DNA of 64,000 nucleotides, taken from contig NZ_CALRWL010000023.1 in NCBI RefSeq assembly GCF_943371865.1, forward strand, positions 1-64,000. The letters run 5' to 3'. Numbering within the stretch: position 1 is the stretch's first letter; each line of letters starts with the position of its first letter. Below the pieces are notes generated by a model. That model worked only from the letters and a program-made list of their open reading frames with translations, had not been told where the DNA came from and ran no database searches. Of this stretch, positions 17,375-26,499 are shown in pieces. The DNA is from Azorhizobium sp943371865 (GTDB lineage: Bacteria > Pseudomonadota > Alphaproteobacteria > Rhizobiales > Xanthobacteraceae). The position numbers were made by a program, and so were the translations under genes.

Positions 17375-18546
17375 GCCACTGCTCCCGTGAATTCGGCCAG
17401 GATGGCGGCGCGGTTGGCATCCAGTTCCGGCGGCGGCTTGTGGGTGGCGGGCTCGGTCGCGCCCACCACCTTCACCGGATTTCCGGCCACCTTCAGTTCG
17501 CCGGCCACCGGGTCCTGCACCGTGCGCACCATGTTGCGCGCCGCCACCTGCGGATCGGCCATCATGTGCGGAATGTCGTTGATGGGCGCGCAGGGCACGC
17601 CGGCCGCATTCAGCGCATCGAGCCAGGCTTCCACCGGCTTGGTGGTGAGGGTCTTGTCCATCTCCGCTTCCAGCGCGTCGATATTCTCGTGGCGCAGTTC
17701 GTTGGAGGCAAAGCGCGGGTCGGTGAGCAGATCGGGACGCTCCAGCGCGTTGGCCATCAGGCTGAACAGATGGTCGTTGCCGGCGGCGATGATCACCTGG
17801 CCATTGGCGGCCGGGAACGCCTGGAACGGGGCGATGGAGGGATGCCGCGTGCCCTCGGGGCCGGGGATCTCCCCGGTCTTGGCATAGACGGTGACATTGT
17901 CTTCCATGATCGCCACCTGGCAATCCAGCATGGCGATGTCGATCTTGCTGGCCACTCCGGTAGCGGCGCGCTGGTAAAGCGCGCCATTGATGCCGATGGC
18001 GAGATACAGGCCCGCGGTGATGTCGCCCACGGAAATGCCCACCCGGGCCGGCGGCTGATGCGGGAAGCCGGTGACGCTCATGATGCCGCCCATGCCCTGC
18101 ACCACCATGTCGTAGGCGGCGCGCTTGGAATAGGGGCCGCTGTCGCCGAAGCCGGAGGCGGCGCCATAGATCAGGTGCGGGAACTTGGCGTGCAGGTCGG
18201 CCCAGCCATAGCCCAGCTTCTCCATGGTGCCGGGGCGGTAGTTCTCGATCAGCACATCGGCCTTGGCGAGCAGCGCCTCGAACACCTTGCGGTCTTCCGG
18301 GGCCTTCAGGTTGAGGGCGATGCTCTCCTTGTTGCAGTTGATCGACGAGAAATAGAGCGACTTGCCGTTGGCGAACGGGCCGAAGGCGCGGGAATCATCT
18401 CCGGTGCCGGGGATTTCCACCTTGATGACGCGGGCGCCCATATTGGCCAGCGTCATGGTGGCGAACGGCCCCGCGAGGACGCGGGACAGGTCCACGACGG
18501 TCACCCCCGCCAGCAACGCCCCGGGATTTCCAGCTTGCATATCCAT
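17371..18546 (-). CDS. Class III CoA-transferase (CaiB/BaiF family)
   Basis: A 391-residue enzyme moving CoA between carboxylic acids through a covalent aspartyl intermediate. The N-terminal signature LLAGVTVVDLSRVLAGPFATM and the catalytic aspartate in AAYDMVVQGMGG (Asp146) are intact; length is normal for the family. ATG 18546 is favoured; a second ATG follows at 18540. It is the first gene of a two-gene unit with methylmalonyl-CoA decarboxylase, so acids such as methylmalonate, succinate or propionate are attractive substrates, but specificity cannot be read from sequence and this is inference from the neighbour. Confidence 0.85.
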   Translation of the reverse strand: MDMQAGNPGALLAGVTVVDLSRVLAGPFATMTLANMGARVIKVEIPGTGDDSRAFGPFANGKSLYFSSINCNKESIALNLKAPEDRKVFEALLAKADVLIENYRPGTMEKLGYGWADLHAKFPHLIYGAASGFGDSGPYSKRAAYDMVVQGMGGIMSVTGFPHQPPARVGISVGDITAGLYLAIGINGALYQRAATGVASKIDIAMLDCQVAIMEDNVTVYAKTGEIPGPEGTRHPSIAPFQAFPAANGQVIIAAGNDHLFSLMANALERPDLLTDPRFASNELRHENIDALEAEMDKTLTTKPVEAWLDALNAAGVPCAPINDIPHMMADPQVAARNMVRTVQDPVAGELKVAGNPVKVVGATEPATHKPPPELDANRAAILAEFTGAVA

Positions 18547-18687
18547 GCCCCACAACTTTCGCCTGAAAGTTTCAACCAGGGGGCAGTGTGGGCGGTAAGC
18601 GGCTAACGGGTCAAGGTTGCGTTTAGTTTCGCATCGCAACAACTTAGAGGCGATGGCGGCGATCTGGATCGCTGGCGATGTTTCCCG

Positions 18688-20259
18688 TCAGGCCGGCGGC
18701 GCCAGCTTGATCACCCGGTAGAGCTGGAACCGGTCGCCCGCATAGACCAGTTCGAGGCGGTCGGAATCCGGGTTGGGGTCGCCGGGCTCGGTGAACAGCA
18801 TGTAGACATAGTCATAATGCTGCGGCCACAGATCCCAGTAGCGCGGGCCGTCCACGGTGGGCTCCTCCTCGGTGACCATCAACTGGTCGCGGCTGGGCGG
18901 GGTGCCGTCCTCGGTGTCCACCCAGTCATTATAGGGCGGATGCACCCGCAGGATCTGCTTGCCGGGCACGGTGAAGGCGGTGGTCACCAGCGCCGAGCGC
19001 TCGATGATCGCCAGGCACGCCGCATGCACCAGTCCCAGATCCACCGACTTGCTGCCGCCCCACGGATCCGCATAGGCCACCAGCACCTTCGAGCCGCGCT
19101 TGATCTTGGCGACGGAATCCTGGAACGCCACCGTCCATTGGGTCAGCTCGTTCCACACCACCTGCACCTCGCCCACCCGCACCGCCACCAGCAGCACCAG
19201 CATCACCGCGAAGCCGCGCTGGGCGATGCGGTGGCGCAGATCCACCTGGATGCAGGCGATCACCATGAAGGCGATGGCCACCGGCAGGCGCTGGTCGGCC
19301 ATGTAGGTGGCGAACACCGTGCGCGGCATGGCCAGATAGATGATGCCGCTCACCACCAGCACGTACAGCAGCCAGGGGTGGGTGCGCAGCAGCCGATGGC
19401 GGATCGCCCAGGCCGCGGCCAGGATGATCACCGCGGTCAAAGCGAAGGCCACATAGTCGTAATAGACGTTGATGACGAACTCGAGCCCGTCGATCTTGCC
19501 GCGCGGCTCCCAGTAATTCTCGCCCTTGAGGCCCCATGTGGGGCTCATGAGCATCAAGGGGCCGATCACCGCGAACGGCAGGCCCGCCGCCACGAAGGCG
19601 GTGATGCGCGGCAGCAGCGCCTTCTGGCCCGGCCGGGGCTGCAGCAGGCGCATGGTCTCGTAGGACAAAATGCCGACGGCATAAACGCCGGTGGCGAACA
19701 GATGGCAGAAGAACAGGGCCAGCACCACGACCAGGGCGGCGATGAAGCGCAGCGGCCAGGCCCGGTCCCGCAGCAGGATCCACACCGCCAGCCCGCACAG
19801 GGACAGGCCGATGCCGAAGATGTAGTTCATCACCCCGATGAGGAAGATGTTGTTGTACAGCAGCGGGAAGGCCAGCAGCGGGATCACCGACCAGGCCCCG
19901 AACAGCGCCCGGTGCAGCAGCAGCGTGCCGAACGCGGTGAGCGCGAAGCACATCAGGGTATAGATTTCGCCGGCCACATAGATGTCGGCGAAGCGGTCCA
20001 GCACCGGCACCACCAGATCCATCATCAGATTGGGCAGGATGGACCATTCCAGGAAATAGAATCGCGACAGGTCGGGATCGCTTGGGGCGGCGATCACTTT
20101 CATGCGCGCCAGATGGTTCACATAGTCCGACAGCGGCGGAATCGGATGGGTGATGATGGGAATGGACACCAGCACGAAACAGGCGATGAACAACAACGCG
20201 ATCGTGCGGCGGGAGAAGTCGAGTGCCCTGCGGGGCGGCAGCTGGACTTTTGGCGACAT
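18688..20259 (-). CDS. Polytopic membrane protein of unknown function
   Basis: A 523-residue protein with roughly ten to twelve hydrophobic segments between residues 18 and 385, followed by a soluble domain of about 140 residues at the C-terminus (from VVWNELTQW to the end) that contains ILRVHPPYNDWVDTEDG. An early loop carries PIPPLSDYVNHLARM, where DYxNHLARM is reminiscent of the first-loop acidic motif of lipid-linked sugar (GT-C) transferases, but I do not recognise the family with certainty. ATG 20259 begins the coding-like part; the frame continuing upstream is antisense to argB. It is transcribed away from argB and stands alone. Confidence 0.65.
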   Translation of the reverse strand: MSPKVQLPPRRALDFSRRTIALLFIACFVLVSIPIITHPIPPLSDYVNHLARMKVIAAPSDPDLSRFYFLEWSILPNLMMDLVVPVLDRFADIYVAGEIYTLMCFALTAFGTLLLHRALFGAWSVIPLLAFPLLYNNIFLIGVMNYIFGIGLSLCGLAVWILLRDRAWPLRFIAALVVVLALFFCHLFATGVYAVGILSYETMRLLQPRPGQKALLPRITAFVAAGLPFAVIGPLMLMSPTWGLKGENYWEPRGKIDGLEFVINVYYDYVAFALTAVIILAAAWAIRHRLLRTHPWLLYVLVVSGIIYLAMPRTVFATYMADQRLPVAIAFMVIACIQVDLRHRIAQRGFAVMLVLLVAVRVGEVQVVWNELTQWTVAFQDSVAKIKRGSKVLVAYADPWGGSKSVDLGLVHAACLAIIERSALVTTAFTVPGKQILRVHPPYNDWVDTEDGTPPSRDQLMVTEEEPTVDGPRYWDLWPQHYDYVYMLFTEPGDPNPDSDRLELVYAGDRFQLYRVIKLAPPA

Positions 20260-20640
20260 GGGCCGGGGAGGTCCGTTAGAAGCGTGAGGGCCGGGCAGGC
20301 CATAGCCGCCGGCAGCCCCTTCGCAAAGGGCTTTCATTGTGGTGGTTCCATGACCCGCCGCCGGGATTTGCGAAAAGGCCTGCGCCGCCATCAGCCTGCG
20401 ACCGTGCGGAACGGTGCCGACCCCGGCAGCTTTGCCGCGGGGCGCACGCCGGTGCGTCGCGTGCGCTCGGCCTTTCCCCGCGGGAGAGAAATCGAGTAGA
20501 ACGACGCGCGATGGACGAGACCTCTCCACCGGCCGGTGGGGCGGGGCCTCGGACCATCTCCCTTTGACCAGGCCGGCGCGCCGCTTTGCCCTTGTCCGCA
20601 CAGGGAAAAGCACGGTCCGCCGCCCTAAGAGGCCCCTGCC
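20260..20640. other. Divergent region between membrane-protein gene and argB
   Basis: No gene is supported. An 18-codon frame starting at 20511 could be read as a leader peptide but has no attenuator-like structure after it. Promoters for argB and for the leftward membrane-protein gene are expected here; I did not find strong -35/-10 pairs. Confidence 0.4.
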
Positions 20641-21546
20641 ATGAGCGCGCCGATTCCCGCCCCGGTGGCGGAAGCCCAACTCCAGGCCGAGGTGCTGGCC
20701 AAGGCCCTGCCTCACATGCAGATGTATGACGACGCCATCGTCGTGGTGAAATACGGCGGCCACGCCATGGGCGGCGAAGACGGCGCGCGCACCTTCGCCC
20801 AGGACATCGTGCTCCTGGAGCAGTCCGGCGTGAACCCGGTGGTGGTCCATGGCGGCGGGCCGCAGATCGGCGCCATGCTGGCCAAGCTCGGCATCAAGTC
20901 CGAGTTCGCCGCCGGCCTGCGAATCACCGACAAGGCCACCATCGAGATCGTCGAGATGGTGCTGGCCGGCTCCATCAACAAGCAGATCGTCGGCTTCATC
21001 AATGAGGCCGGCGGCAAGGCCATCGGCCTGTGCGGCAAGGACGGCAACATGGTGCGCGCCAAGAAGGCGACCCGCACCATCGTCGATCCCCAGAGCCATA
21101 TCGAGGAAGTGGTGGATCTCGGCTTCGTGGGCGAGCCGGACCAGGTGGACACCATGGTGCTCGACCAGATCCTCGGCCGCGAACTGATCCCGGTGCTGGC
21201 CCCCGTCGCCTCGGCGGTGGATGGCGGCACCTATAATGTGAATGCCGACACCTTCGCCGGCGCCATTGCCGGCGCGCTGGGCGCCAAGCGCCTGCTGCTG
21301 CTCACCGACGTGCCCGGCGTGCTGGACAAGGACAAGCAGCTGATCCCCACCCTGACCATCGAGCAATGCCGCAAGCTGATCGCCGACGGCACCGTCTCGG
21401 GGGGCATGATTCCGAAGGTGGAAACCTGCATCTACGCCCTGGAGGCGGGCGTAGAAGGGGTGGTGATCATGGACGGCAAGGTGCCGCATGCGGTGCTGCT
21501 GGAACTGCTCACCGACCACGGCATTGGTACCCTGATCACCCGTTGA
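20641..21546 (+). CDS. argB: Acetylglutamate kinase
   Basis: A 301-residue amino-acid kinase that phosphorylates N-acetylglutamate in arginine biosynthesis, in the cytoplasm. Conserved elements are clear: VVKYGGHAMG near residue 36, VVHGGGPQIGAML around residue 66, the central NADTFAGAIAGALGAKRLLLLTDVPGVL tract, and GMIPKVETCIYAL toward the C-terminus, part of the nucleotide and arginine-feedback-competent long form. Length is usual. It opens a rightward run that continues with the nucleotidase and diguanylate cyclase genes 87 bases later. Confidence 0.95.
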   Translation: MSAPIPAPVAEAQLQAEVLAKALPHMQMYDDAIVVVKYGGHAMGGEDGARTFAQDIVLLEQSGVNPVVVHGGGPQIGAMLAKLGIKSEFAAGLRITDKATIEIVEMVLAGSINKQIVGFINEAGGKAIGLCGKDGNMVRAKKATRTIVDPQSHIEEVVDLGFVGEPDQVDTMVLDQILGRELIPVLAPVASAVDGGTYNVNADTFAGAIAGALGAKRLLLLTDVPGVLDKDKQLIPTLTIEQCRKLIADGTVSGGMIPKVETCIYALEAGVEGVVIMDGKVPHAVLLELLTDHGIGTLITR

Positions 21547-21633
21547 CCCGATCCGATGCGCCGCCTCCGGGCGGCGCATCGTCCTTGCCCGGGACCATGG
21601 TCGATCCCGAGGCCTCCGACCCCGCGGACCCCC

Positions 21634-22386
21634 ATGACCATTTCAGACCCTGCCCGCACAGGCTCTTCCCCCGCCACCGCTCCCGAGCCTGCCCCGCGCG
21701 ATCCGCCGCGCGGCTTCGATGCGGTGGAGACCTGGGTGTTCGACCTGGACAACACCCTCTATCCGGCCCAGCACGATCTCTGGGGCCAGATCGACGCGCG
21801 CATGCGCGACTATATTTCCGGCCTGCTGAACATCACGCCGGAGCAGGCCTTCGCCACCCAGAAGGACTATTACCGGCGCTACGGCACCTCGCTGCGCGGA
21901 CTGATGATCGAGCATGGCATCGATGCCCATGCCTTCCTCGATCATGTCCATGACGTGGACCTGACCAATCTGGAGCCCTCGCCGCGGCTGGCGGCGGCCA
22001 TCGAGGGGCTGCCCGGCACCAAGCTGATCTATACCAACGGCTCCGAGCGCCATGCGCTGAACGTCATGGAGAAGCTGGGCATCGACAGCCATTTCGCGGC
22101 GGTGCACGACATCGTGGCGGCGGAATTCCATCCCAAGCCCACCCAGGAAGCCTATGAGCGCTTCCTGCGGGCGCACGGGGTGGAGGCGCCCCGTGCCGCC
22201 ATGTTCGAGGATCTGGCCCGCAATCTGGAGGTGCCCCATCGCCTGGGCATGACCACCGTCATGGTGGTTCCGCCGGGCGAGCGCATCGACACCCGCGAGA
22301 GCTGGGAGTTCGAGGGCCGCGAGGCGGCCTATATCGATCATGTCACCGAGGATCTGGCCGGCTTCCTGGAACGCCTCGGTCAATGA
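21634..22386 (+). CDS. Pyrimidine 5'-nucleotidase-like HAD hydrolase
   Basis: A 250-residue haloacid-dehalogenase superfamily phosphatase. Motif I is VFDLDNTLYP (Asp37 and Asp39), motif II LIYTNGS, motif III lysine in HPKPTQEAYERF, and motif IV FEDLARNLEVP. This combination, with FDLDNTLYP and YxxYGTSLRGL, is typical of the alphaproteobacterial pyrimidine 5'-nucleotidase group related to SDT1, and the position after argB is common in these bacteria. ATG 21634 is chosen over an in-frame start 78 bases upstream because the extra residues are Pro/Arg-rich without conservation. The stop overlaps the start of the next gene (ATGA). Confidence 0.85.
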   Translation: MTISDPARTGSSPATAPEPAPRDPPRGFDAVETWVFDLDNTLYPAQHDLWGQIDARMRDYISGLLNITPEQAFATQKDYYRRYGTSLRGLMIEHGIDAHAFLDHVHDVDLTNLEPSPRLAAAIEGLPGTKLIYTNGSERHALNVMEKLGIDSHFAAVHDIVAAEFHPKPTQEAYERFLRAHGVEAPRAAMFEDLARNLEVPHRLGMTTVMVVPPGERIDTRESWEFEGREAAYIDHVTEDLAGFLERLGQ

Positions 22387-23753
22387 CCGCGCCGGCCGGT
22401 GGGCGGCCAAGGCGGTCGGAGGCGGCGGGCGCGCCGGGCGCGCCGGGCGTTGGGGCACCGGTCGTGGGCGCACCGGTGTCCGCCCGCACGGCCGGGACTG
22501 CCGAGGCGGCCACGGATGCAAGCGAGCTTGCCTGGCTGGGGCTGGTGCATGCGCCGGTGCTGGTGATCGGGGCGGATGCGCGCACGGTGCGCGCCGCCAC
22601 CGATGCGGCCGCGCATCTCCTCGGCGTCGCCCCGGCGGGCATGGCGCTGGGGGATCTCTTCGGGGCAGACGCCGCGGCGCGATTGCAGCCGTTGCTGGCC
22701 GGCATGCGGTGTCCCGACGTCCTGATGCTGCCCTGCATGACGGCGCAGGGCGCCGCCACCCTGGCCTTTCGGGCCGAGCCGCTGCCGCTGGCGATGGGCG
22801 CCGGCGCGGGGACGGTGCTGACCCTCGAGGCGCCTTGCTCGGAACTGAGAGAAACGCTGGATTGGGCGCGCACGCTGGAAAGCGTCATGGACGGCCTTCC
22901 GGTGGGCGTGGTGCTGTTCGACGCGCAATTCCATGAACTGTTCGCCAATCGCCTGGCCCACGACTTCATGGGCTTTGACGACATCCATGCCCATCGCACC
23001 AATGCCGATTGGTGGGCCAATCTGTTCCCCGATCCGATGCAGCGCGCTGCGGTGATGGCCCAGTGGGGCGAGCAGCTTGCGCTCGCCCGCACGGCACCGA
23101 GCGGCTACGCCAGCATGGAGGGCGAGGTCACCTGTCGCGACAACCAGCGCCGGAACCTGCAGTTCCGCTTCCGCTTCATCGGCGACATCTATGCGGCGGT
23201 GTTCTGGGATGTGACCGAGCGTCGGCGCCTGGAAGAGGAGATGCGGCGCTTGGCCACCACGGACGAACTCACCGGGCTGCTCAACCGGCGCGGCTTCACC
23301 GAAAAGGCCGAGATCGCGCTGACGGCGGCGTCGGAGGGGCGCGCGCCGGTGTCGGTGCTGATGATGGACGTGGATCACTTCAAGCAGATCAACGACCACT
23401 ATGGTCATGGGGCGGGCGACCGGGTGCTGGAGGAAATCGCCCGCCGCTGCCGGCGCCACCTGCGTCCGCAGGATCTCGTCGCCCGTCTGGGGGGAGAGGA
23501 GTTCGCCATCTTGCTGCCCGAGACCTCTCGCGATGCGGCCTATGGCGTGGCGCAGGGGCTGCTGAGCGCCATTGGCGGCACGCCCATGGCCCTGGCCGCC
23601 CTGTCGCTGACGGTGCGGGCGAGCATCGGCGTGGCCTCCGCATCGGTCGGCGAGGATCCCCTGGAAGATGTGATGGAGCGCGCCGACCGGGCGCTCTATG
23701 CCGCCAAGGCCAGCGGCCGCAACCGGGTGGCGCTGGTGCCCGGCGGGTTCTGA
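22383..23753 (+). CDS. Diguanylate cyclase with PAS-type sensor
   Basis: A 456-residue protein predicted to make cyclic di-GMP. The first 45 residues are low-complexity Gly/Ala/Pro. Two PAS-like segments follow (about 50-160 and 160-280; the second begins LESVMDGLPVGVVLFDAQFHELFANR). The GGDEF domain occupies about 285-450 with the active motif GGEEF near residue 370 and, five residues before it, an intact RPQD inhibitory site for product feedback. No membrane segment is visible, so input is cytoplasmic. The ATG overlaps the preceding stop, suggesting co-translation with the nucleotidase gene. Confidence 0.9.
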   Translation: MTAPAGGRPRRSEAAGAPGAPGVGAPVVGAPVSARTAGTAEAATDASELAWLGLVHAPVLVIGADARTVRAATDAAAHLLGVAPAGMALGDLFGADAAARLQPLLAGMRCPDVLMLPCMTAQGAATLAFRAEPLPLAMGAGAGTVLTLEAPCSELRETLDWARTLESVMDGLPVGVVLFDAQFHELFANRLAHDFMGFDDIHAHRTNADWWANLFPDPMQRAAVMAQWGEQLALARTAPSGYASMEGEVTCRDNQRRNLQFRFRFIGDIYAAVFWDVTERRRLEEEMRRLATTDELTGLLNRRGFTEKAEIALTAASEGRAPVSVLMMDVDHFKQINDHYGHGAGDRVLEEIARRCRRHLRPQDLVARLGGEEFAILLPETSRDAAYGVAQGLLSAIGGTPMALAALSLTVRASIGVASASVGEDPLEDVMERADRALYAAKASGRNRVALVPGGF

Positions 23754-23882
23754 GCCGCCCGCCGGCAGGATGCCGAGCGGGCAGGCGGATCCGTCACGGG
23801 CCGGCATCGGGGCCTGCCGGCTTCCCTCGGCGCGCAGCGCGCTTTAGGGATGGGGCCTGTTCGCAGGCCGCAGGAGGCTGTC

Positions 23883-24578
23883 GTGTCCGTTCGCTATGCC
23901 GTCTATCTCGCCCCGCCCTGTGACAGTGCGCTATGGCGCTTCGGCTCGGCCGTGGTGGGCTATGACGCCGACAGCGGCCAGGACTGTCCCGCGCCCGATC
24001 TCGCCGGGTTCACGCCGGAGGATTGGCGGCCTCTCACCGAAGAGCCGCGCCGCTATGGCTTCCACGGCACGCTCAAGGCGCCCTTCCGCCTGGCGGAGGG
24101 GGTGGACGAGGCCGATCTGATCGAGGCGCTGTCCGCCTTCGCCGCCGGCCACCATGGCTTCGAACTGCCGCCACTGGAGGTGCGCGAGCTGGGCAGCTTC
24201 ATCGCCCTGGTGCCGTCGGCGCCGGTGCCCAGCCTGCTGGACATGGCGGCATGTGCGGTGGAGGATTTGGACGGCCTGCGCGCCCCGCTCACCGAGGCGG
24301 AGATCGCCCGCCGCCGCCCCGATCGGCTGAGCGCCCGGCAGCAGGACTATCTCAACCGCTTCGGCTATCCCTATGTGCGCGAGGAGTTCCGCTTCCACAT
24401 GACCCTCACCGGGCCGCTGGAGGAACCGGCGCGGGGGCATGCGGCCAATGCGCTGGCGGAGGCCTATCTGGCCAGCGGCGCCCATCTGCCGCTGCTGGTG
24501 GATGGGGTGGCGCTGTTTGCCCAGCGCGCTTCGGGCGAGCGGTTCCGCATCATCCACCGGGCCGGCTTCGGCGGCTGA
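23883..24578 (+). CDS. DUF1045 / 2H-phosphoesterase-like phosphonate-cluster protein
   Basis: A 231-residue protein of the DUF1045 family, known from C-P lyase gene clusters. It has the two H-x-T motifs of the 2H phosphoesterase fold: FHGTLKAPF near residue 60 and FHMTLTGPL near residue 172, which places it close to RNA ligase-type cyclic phosphodiesterases. A role in processing a phosphonate pathway intermediate is plausible but not proven. I take the GTG at 23883 as start because AGGAGG lies five bases before it; an ATG at 23850 lacks such a site. It precedes the hexapeptide transferase by 96 bases. Confidence 0.82.
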   Translation: MSVRYAVYLAPPCDSALWRFGSAVVGYDADSGQDCPAPDLAGFTPEDWRPLTEEPRRYGFHGTLKAPFRLAEGVDEADLIEALSAFAAGHHGFELPPLEVRELGSFIALVPSAPVPSLLDMAACAVEDLDGLRAPLTEAEIARRRPDRLSARQQDYLNRFGYPYVREEFRFHMTLTGPLEEPARGHAANALAEAYLASGAHLPLLVDGVALFAQRASGERFRIIHRAGFGG

Positions 24579-24674
24579 GCGCCGTCGCCGCGGTGTCGCA
24601 TGCCTGTCATGGCCGCGTCGCATTTTCCGCCCGCGCACCGGCCCCGGTGCGGCGTGCCCGGAGATCCGCCCGTC

Positions 24675-25307
24675 ATGAAGCTCGGCCTCAGCCCCGCCAT
24701 CGACCCCACCGCCCGCGTCCGCGGCTCGACGCTGGGCCGCTATACGGAGGTGGGCGCCCGCACCCAACTGCTGGAGGTGGAGATGGGAGATTATTCCTAC
24801 ATCGCCTCCGATGCCGACATGGCCTATAGCGCGGTGGGCAAATTCTGCTCCATCGCCGCCATGACCCGCATCAATCCGGGCAATCACCCCATGTGGCGGG
24901 CGAGCCAGTCGCATTTCACCTATCGCGCCTCGGCCTATTTCGACGATGCCGCCGACGAGCCGGATTTCTTCCAGTGGCGCCGCGACCACAAGGTGACCAT
25001 CGGCCATGACGTCTGGATCGGCCATGGGGCGGTGATCCTGCCGGGCCGCACCATCGGCACTGGCGCGGTGGTGGCCGCTGGGGCGGTGGTGGCGAAGGAC
25101 GTGCCGCCTTATGCCATCGTCGCCGGCGTCGCCGCCAAGGTGGTGAAGCAGCGTTTTGCGCCCGCCATCGGCGAACGGCTGATGGCCTTAGGCTGGTGGG
25201 ACTGGAGCCATCAGCGCCTGCGCACGGCGCTGGCGGACTTCCGCGCCCTGTCGGTGGAGGATTTTCTGGAGCGCTACGAGGGCCTGCCCGACCTGCCCCC
25301 GGCCTGA
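24675..25307 (+). CDS. Hexapeptide-repeat transferase of the phosphonate-metabolism type
   Basis: A 210-residue left-handed beta-helix acetyltransferase-like protein. Hexapeptide turns run through IDPTARVRGSTLGRYTEVG and VTIGHDVWIGHGAVILPG, with a long inserted loop NPGNHPMWRASQSHFTYRASAYF and a conserved C-terminal WWDWSHQRL. That combination is typical of the transferase found in phosphonate (C-P lyase) clusters. The acceptor is unknown. ATG 24675 starts the conserved region; an in-frame ATG 75 bases upstream gives only a Pro-rich leader. With DUF1045 just upstream it forms a likely pair, separated from phnM by 9 kb. Confidence 0.83.
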   Translation: MKLGLSPAIDPTARVRGSTLGRYTEVGARTQLLEVEMGDYSYIASDADMAYSAVGKFCSIAAMTRINPGNHPMWRASQSHFTYRASAYFDDAADEPDFFQWRRDHKVTIGHDVWIGHGAVILPGRTIGTGAVVAAGAVVAKDVPPYAIVAGVAAKVVKQRFAPAIGERLMALGWWDWSHQRLRTALADFRALSVEDFLERYEGLPDLPPA

Positions 25308-25377
25308 GGCGGGGGCTGAAACCGGCCTCGACCCGCCCCGGCTCCCTTTCGCGGACGAACAATGCTATCGAGAGGGG

Positions 25378-26391
25378 ATGACAGGCGCATCCTTGAAAGC
25401 AGTCGCTCCCTCCGTGACGCATCCCCATTCGGCGGCCATCGCTTCCGCCCTCGCCACCCTGGAAACCGAAGCGGCCGGCCTTGCCGCGCTGATCGCCGCG
25501 GTGGGCAACGGCCTCGGCGAGGCGTTCGAGGTGGCGGTGGCCACCATCGTCGCGGCGCGCGGGCGGGTGATCGTCACCGGCATGGGCAAGAGCGGCCATG
25601 TGGCGCGCAAGATCGCCGCCACCTTCGCCTCCACCGGCACCCCCTCCCATTATGTCCACCCCGCCGAGGCCAGCCATGGCGATCTCGGCATGGTGGCGCC
25701 GGAAGATGTGATCGTGGCTTTGTCCTGGTCCGGCGAGACCGCCGAACTGCGCGACATCGTCGATTATTCCCAGCGCTTCGGCGTGCCGCTGATCGCTCTG
25801 ACCGCCAATACCGACAGCGCCCTGGCCAAGGCGGCCAGCGTGGTGCTGGCGCTGCCGCAGGCGCGCGAAGCCTGCCCGCTGGGCCTGGCCCCCACCACCT
25901 CCACCTTGATGCAACTGGCCATGGGCGATGCCTTGGCGGTGGCGCTGCTGGAGAGCCGCGGCTTCACCGCGCTGGATTTCCGGGTGTTCCACCCCGGCGG
26001 CAAATTGGGCGCCAACCTCAAGTTCGTCCGCGACGTGATGCGCCCCGGCGCCGCCGTGCCTTTGGCCCGCAGCGGTGCGCTGATGGGCGAGGTGCTGGTG
26101 GAGATGAGCGCCAAGGGCCTGGGCTGCGTCGCCGTGGTGGATTCCGACGGGCGCCTCGCCGGCATCGTCACCGACGGCGATCTGCGCCGCCACATGGCCA
26201 ATGACCTGCCCACCCGTTCGGTGGACGCCATCATGAGCCGCGCGCCCAAGACGGTGCGCCCGGATCAATTGGCCTCGGAAGCCCTGCGCATCCTCAACAC
26301 CGCCAAGATCACCGCCCTCATGGTGGTGGACGACGGCCGCCCGGTGGGCGCCCTGCACATCCACGATCTGCTGCATGTGGGCGTGGCGTAG
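25378..26391 (+). CDS. kdsD: Arabinose-5-phosphate isomerase
   Basis: A 337-residue enzyme converting ribulose 5-phosphate to arabinose 5-phosphate, the first step to Kdo for lipopolysaccharide. The SIS domain (residues about 45-190) contains TGMGKSGHVARKIAATFASTGTPS and SWSGETAEL. The FHPGGKLGANL link is diagnostic of the KpsF/GutQ family, and two CBS domains follow (about 215-330). Length is standard. ATG 25378 is very close to its AGAGGGG upstream; no better start is available. It is 70 bases after the hexapeptide transferase and probably independently important. Confidence 0.93.
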   Translation: MTGASLKAVAPSVTHPHSAAIASALATLETEAAGLAALIAAVGNGLGEAFEVAVATIVAARGRVIVTGMGKSGHVARKIAATFASTGTPSHYVHPAEASHGDLGMVAPEDVIVALSWSGETAELRDIVDYSQRFGVPLIALTANTDSALAKAASVVLALPQAREACPLGLAPTTSTLMQLAMGDALAVALLESRGFTALDFRVFHPGGKLGANLKFVRDVMRPGAAVPLARSGALMGEVLVEMSAKGLGCVAVVDSDGRLAGIVTDGDLRRHMANDLPTRSVDAIMSRAPKTVRPDQLASEALRILNTAKITALMVVDDGRPVGALHIHDLLHVGVA

Positions 26392-26433
26392 GAGTTCTGC
26401 TGCGTCCGAGGGCTTATCGACGGCCATCAGTAT

Positions 26434-26449
26434 GTGAATTATAGTTCAC
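26434..26449. promoter_or_regulatory. Imperfect 16-bp palindrome upstream of the antitoxin gene
   Basis: GTGAATTATAGTTCAC pairs at 14 of 16 positions. Tandem toxin-antitoxin promoters of the HigBA/RelE type often carry such TATAGTTCAC-like operators, bound by the antitoxin. Here it lies only 50 bases ahead of the antitoxin start, leaving no room for the toxin gene that normally intervenes. Confidence 0.5.
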
Positions 26450-26499
26450 GGATGGTCGCCCTGCGCCAATGCTGGGTGTCCAAGAGGGGCGTGAGCCTG

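Noticed and set aside
20511..20567. 18-codon frame before argB as a possible leader peptide
   Set aside because: No run of regulatory codons and no attenuator-type paired stems were seen after it.
20260..21579. Very long leftward frame continuing the 523-residue membrane protein across argB
   Set aside because: The extra part is antisense to the well-supported argB gene and shows the His/Gln/Gly-rich composition of an antisense frame in GC-rich DNA.
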